Shown: positions 61,632 to 64,000 of the stretch, piece by piece | How the letters are laid out: each line of letters starts with the position of its first letter | Numbering within the stretch: position 1 is the first letter of the stretch | Source: Elainella saxicola E1 | GTDB lineage: Bacteria; Cyanobacteriota; Cyanobacteriia; Elainellales; Elainellaceae | Direction: 5' to 3' | Assembly (NCBI GenBank): GCA_002796835.1 | Contig: LUGL01000014.1 | Location: 1-64,000, forward strand | DNA length: 64,000 nucleotides | Notes under the pieces: model-generated | Database searches by the model: none | Told to the model about the DNA's origin: nothing | The model's input: only the letters and a program-made list of their open reading frames with translations | Program-made: the position numbers and the translations under genes

Positions 61632-62462
61632 TCAGGCGTCATCATGCACACTCACCAATGGAGGCAACTGATCGATCGGAATATCCAGCAGATAGGACAG
61701 ATCTTCCCTACGCCAAGCGTCGTAAATATCCCCAATTTCCTCAATATCATCAATTCCGGCAGCTAAGTAGCCCTTATGCCAATAGTTGTTTTTAAGGTTG
61801 GCACTGCGTCTCCGCTGAAATTCATTGTCAACCTCTAGTAGCTTGGCCGCCAATTCAGCTTTTTCATCTACTGAGGCCGCATCGTACCGTTCTTTCCACC
61901 AGTCAATCACCGCATAGCGATGCACTGCCTCATCGGGTATGACTTTGTCAGCAAAGTAGCTTGATGTTTCTGGATCCTTGATGCGGCCAACTTTGCCATT
62001 CAGCAGAAATGGAGCCACATTGTGAAGTTCGTAATGCAGCTGGAATGCAGCAAATCCAAACCAGTCCCGAATCGGTAAATCGCCCAAGTCGTCCCACTGA
62101 GCCTGGATGAGCTGATTCACTTCATCGATCGGATCGTAGCCCAATAATTCTCGCGCTCGCAGCACGCTATCGAGGGCATGCACCCCATCATCTCCAAGTT
62201 GTCGGCTGAGGATGAGTTGCCAATGCGGGTCATCAATAATCGGACCGATGGCTTTAGCAATGGCCTGGACAATAAACAAGTCATGGGCCGCAGCAAAGAC
62301 TCGATATTGGCCGATGTTTTTGATTTCTTCTGGTGTCTCTGGTGGACGAGTCTCGGAGCGATCGACAACGGGTAAATTGGGAGCATGTTGTGCAACTAGG
62401 CGATCGAGCAGCTGGGTTTCATATTCAAAGTCCCAGGCAGGTTTGGTTAAGGTTGCAGTCAT
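61632..62462 (-). CDS. Uncharacterised ferritin-like putative diiron protein, copy 2
   Basis: A 276-residue paralogue of the 30293 gene. ATG 62462 (MTATLTKPAWDFEYE) has AGGAG 8 bases before it; the track start adds a TTG and one codon. It keeps AAHDLFIVQAIAKA, LSRQLGDDGVHALDS, FAAFQLHYELHN, VIPDEAVHRYAVIDWW and IYDAWRRED. The DDGVH, YELH and DEAVH blocks are the basis for calling it diiron-like, which is inference. It lies between metQ copy 4 and an LLM gene, so a role with LLM oxygenases recurs independently of the 30293 block. Confidence 0.6.
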   Translation of the reverse strand: MTATLTKPAWDFEYETQLLDRLVAQHAPNLPVVDRSETRPPETPEEIKNIGQYRVFAAAHDLFIVQAIAKAIGPIIDDPHWQLILSRQLGDDGVHALDSVLRARELLGYDPIDEVNQLIQAQWDDLGDLPIRDWFGFAAFQLHYELHNVAPFLLNGKVGRIKDPETSSYFADKVIPDEAVHRYAVIDWWKERYDAASVDEKAELAAKLLEVDNEFQRRRSANLKNNYWHKGYLAAGIDDIEEIGDIYDAWRREDLSYLLDIPIDQLPPLVSVHDDA

Positions 62463-62549
62463 AGTCAATCTCCTATCCTAATTTCCAATCGAGTCCGTTA
62501 ATTGGGCAGCATCGCCTTTCAGCTCCTTGTGGATCCGAAGGACAGCCCC

Positions 62550-63467
62550 CTAGAAAGCAGAAGGCAAAATCGTTCCCTTAAAATTGGTGGCGATGAAGTC
62601 CTTTAACTTTTGATCGGTCAGCAATTGATTTAATTTCTGAATGTCCGGATCATTTTCTTTTTCCTTGACAGTTGCTAACCCGATCGCATATTTTTTCTCT
62701 GCAATGCCTGCCTCATCCAATAAGATCGGATCCAATTGCAACTTAGCTTGAGCCAGAATCAGCGCATAGCTGACGCCATAGTCCAGGTCATCTAAACCTC
62801 TGGCGATCGCATAGTTATCCAATTCCTGGAGCTTAATTTTCTTAGGATGATCGACGACGTCCTTAACGGTGAAGAAACCATCTGCCTTGTCCTTCAAATT
62901 GATCAGCCCGATCGTTTTCAGGAATTTCAAAGATCGATCCTGGTTGCTGTCGTCATTGGAGATGCCGATCGTGGAACCTTCTGTCACTTCATCTGCTGAT
63001 TTAATGGCATGTTTCTTGGAATAGAGGCCAAAGATCGGCGTATAGGCTCGATTCAGCATCACGAAGTCTGCGCTGAGCCGCTTGGCTGCCTGATTCATAA
63101 ACAGCTGATGTTGGAAAAGGTTCGCATCCACTTCTCCATTCTTCAAGGCATCATTGATCTTGACTGAATCCCCAATCGTCACGATGTCGAACTTCACGCC
63201 CTGGCTGGGTGCAAGCTCAGTTTGAATAAATTTCAAAATATCGTCACTGGTGCTGTTACGGGAACCTATTTTCAGCGTTTTGGCAGGTGCAGCAGCACTT
63301 GGACTTGCAGCCACACTTGGACTGGCCGTTGAACTTTGGCTAGCGGACTGATTCTGAGAATTGGTGCAGCTTGCAAACAGGACAGAAGCGATCGCTGACC
63401 CTGCTCCCATAAGAAAGTAGCGCCGCTGTATTCCAACTGAATAGATGTTGTTGCGTTTTGCGCTCAT
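62550..63467 (-). CDS. MetQ/NlpA-type binding lipoprotein, copy 4
   Basis: A 305-residue binding lipoprotein. ATG 63467 (MSAKRNNIYS) is chosen over the track's 63491. IQRRYFLMGAG is a twin-arginine-like signal, and SVLFASC gives lipid cysteine about 34, followed by a Ser/Ala-rich linker. Mature blocks: IGSRNSTSDDILKFIQTE, VTIGDSVKINDALKNGEVD, LFQHQLFMNQAAKR and ISNDDSNQDRSLKFLK. The pocket segment reads AYTPIFGLYS. It is closest to copy 3 and follows a DszC-like gene, as copy 3 does. Likely binds the substrate of this block. Confidence 0.82.
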   Translation of the reverse strand: MSAKRNNIYSVGIQRRYFLMGAGSAIASVLFASCTNSQNQSASQSSTASPSVAASPSAAAPAKTLKIGSRNSTSDDILKFIQTELAPSQGVKFDIVTIGDSVKINDALKNGEVDANLFQHQLFMNQAAKRLSADFVMLNRAYTPIFGLYSKKHAIKSADEVTEGSTIGISNDDSNQDRSLKFLKTIGLINLKDKADGFFTVKDVVDHPKKIKLQELDNYAIARGLDDLDYGVSYALILAQAKLQLDPILLDEAGIAEKKYAIGLATVKEKENDPDIQKLNQLLTDQKLKDFIATNFKGTILPSAF

Positions 63468-63560
63468 ATCATCGGTTTCTCCAAAACACAAATTTGAGGT
63501 TGATTGTATTGGTGACGCTAAGACGAAAATTGGTGCATCATCAAGCTGACAGCATGACGA

Positions 63561-64000
63561 TTAGAAAAATCCACCCTGGGGTAAAAGAGTGCCATTGATT
63601 TCGTAGTCACCGATCGCCTTTGCTTTGAAGGAGGGCGGATTATGAGAAGACAGGGTGCGGGCGTTGCGCCAATGGCGATCGAGGTTATAGGTAGTCTTTG
63701 TGGTGGAAGCTCCACCCACATCGAACAAGAGTGTGGCAGAACGGAGCGTCAGGTCATCTACCACCAATTTGGCTTTTGCAGCCTGTAAAGATGCTTCTAG
63801 AGAGGCTGCCAACTTCGCATCTTCATCCGTTAGTGTCACCGCAAACCGATCGAGCGCATCTGCTGCGGCCAACACAATGGCTTCTGCCGCAAAGGCATTC
63901 GCGGCAATTTGGCCCACAGTTTGCTGCAGCAAGGGATCTGCGGACGCTTGTTCAGAAACCGCATGGTAGAACGTCCGAGGACGGGTGTGCACCAGATTTT
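63561..64000 (-). CDS. DszC-like FMN-dependent monooxygenase, C-terminal part (cut by window)
   Basis: The frame runs past the window edge; codons upstream of the track's GTG 63992 continue NLV, matching the paralogue's INLVHKRPRTFYHA. Blocks kept are TFYHAVSEQASADPLLQQTV, GQIAANAFAAEAIVLAAADA, LRSATLLFDVGGASTTKTTY and NLDRHWRNARTLSSHNP. It is a second copy of the 46296 enzyme and begins a block DszC-like, MetQ, diiron-like, LLM, TauD. The N-terminal domain cannot be judged. Confidence 0.85.
   Translation of the reverse strand, partial: NLVHTRPRTFYHAVSEQASADPLLQQTVGQIAANAFAAEAIVLAAADALDRFAVTLTDEDAKLAASLEASLQAAKAKLVVDDLTLRSATLLFDVGGASTTKTTYNLDRHWRNARTLSSHNPPSFKAKAIGDYEINGTLLPQGGFF

Overview
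The window is cyanobacterial chromosomal DNA. It carries many GCGATCGC (HIP1-type) octamers, an IsiA/CP43'-type chlorophyll antenna gene and typical cyanobacterial hairpin repeats. I cannot name the species; a filamentous or Leptolyngbya-like lineage is only a guess. No rRNA, tRNA or CRISPR array was seen. All family assignments come from reading the translations without a database search.

Most of the 64 kb is an organosulfur-scavenging island. It encodes eight luciferase-like (LLM) FMNH2-dependent monooxygenases (one recognisable as SfnG), four acyl-CoA-dehydrogenase-like flavoproteins (two SfnB-like, two DszC-like), a TauD-like dioxygenase and an arylsulfotransferase-like protein. Uptake genes comprise four MetQ-like lipoproteins, one MetN-MetI pair, an SsuA-like binding protein and several permeases.

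Layout. 1-433: edge of an IS630-like transposase. 526-1608: sfnG. 1827-14251 (+): a long gene train of APC permease, glutamine-synthetase-like ligase, SfnB, TPR protein, OsmC, second SfnB, CmcJ/NvfI-like dioxygenase, an O-methyltransferase broken by a stop codon, and an amino-acid ABC binding protein with two permeases but no ATPase. 14284-18423: nicotinamide salvage (PncC-like, NadV) with an OMP-decarboxylase-like gene and a HAD phosphatase. 18479-21058 (-): aldo/keto reductase, nitroreductase, small desaturase-like membrane protein. 21795-28853: amidohydrolase plus flavin monooxygenase pair, SGNH hydrolase, aldo/keto reductase, threonine synthase, methyltransferase. 29202-33563 (+): LLM, putative diiron protein, LLM, LLM. 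33584-37935: arylsulfotransferase-like protein, two exporters, UspA. 38499-43320 (+): MetQ-MetN-MetI-MetQ and an MFS permease. 43347-53840 (-): HAD, LLM-MetQ-DszC-like block, LLM, SsuA, CMD protein, LLM, MFS. 53940-54648: GST gene broken by a 76-bp tandem duplication. 54786-55859: IsiA-like antenna. 56206-64000 (-): ferredoxin plus AprA/fumarate-reductase-like flavoprotein, alpha/beta hydrolase, TauD, LLM, a second putative diiron protein, MetQ and a DszC-like gene cut by the window edge.

How the genes fit together. Binding proteins and permeases would import sulfonates, sulfones, sulfides or sulfur amino acids. The FMNH2-dependent enzymes and TauD would cleave C-S bonds, releasing sulfite for assimilation. 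A recurrent motif, CTACGGTAAATCGGTCGATTT, often readable as CGGTAAAT-N6-ATTTACCG, lies upstream of at least five transcription units (1700, 29063, 34971, 38290, 58272), with weaker copies at 15604, 21370 and 50743. This points to one regulator, not encoded here, controlling the island. The least explained parts are the two paralogous putative diiron proteins, the ligase-permease-OsmC-SfnB gene train, and the flavoprotein-ferredoxin pair.
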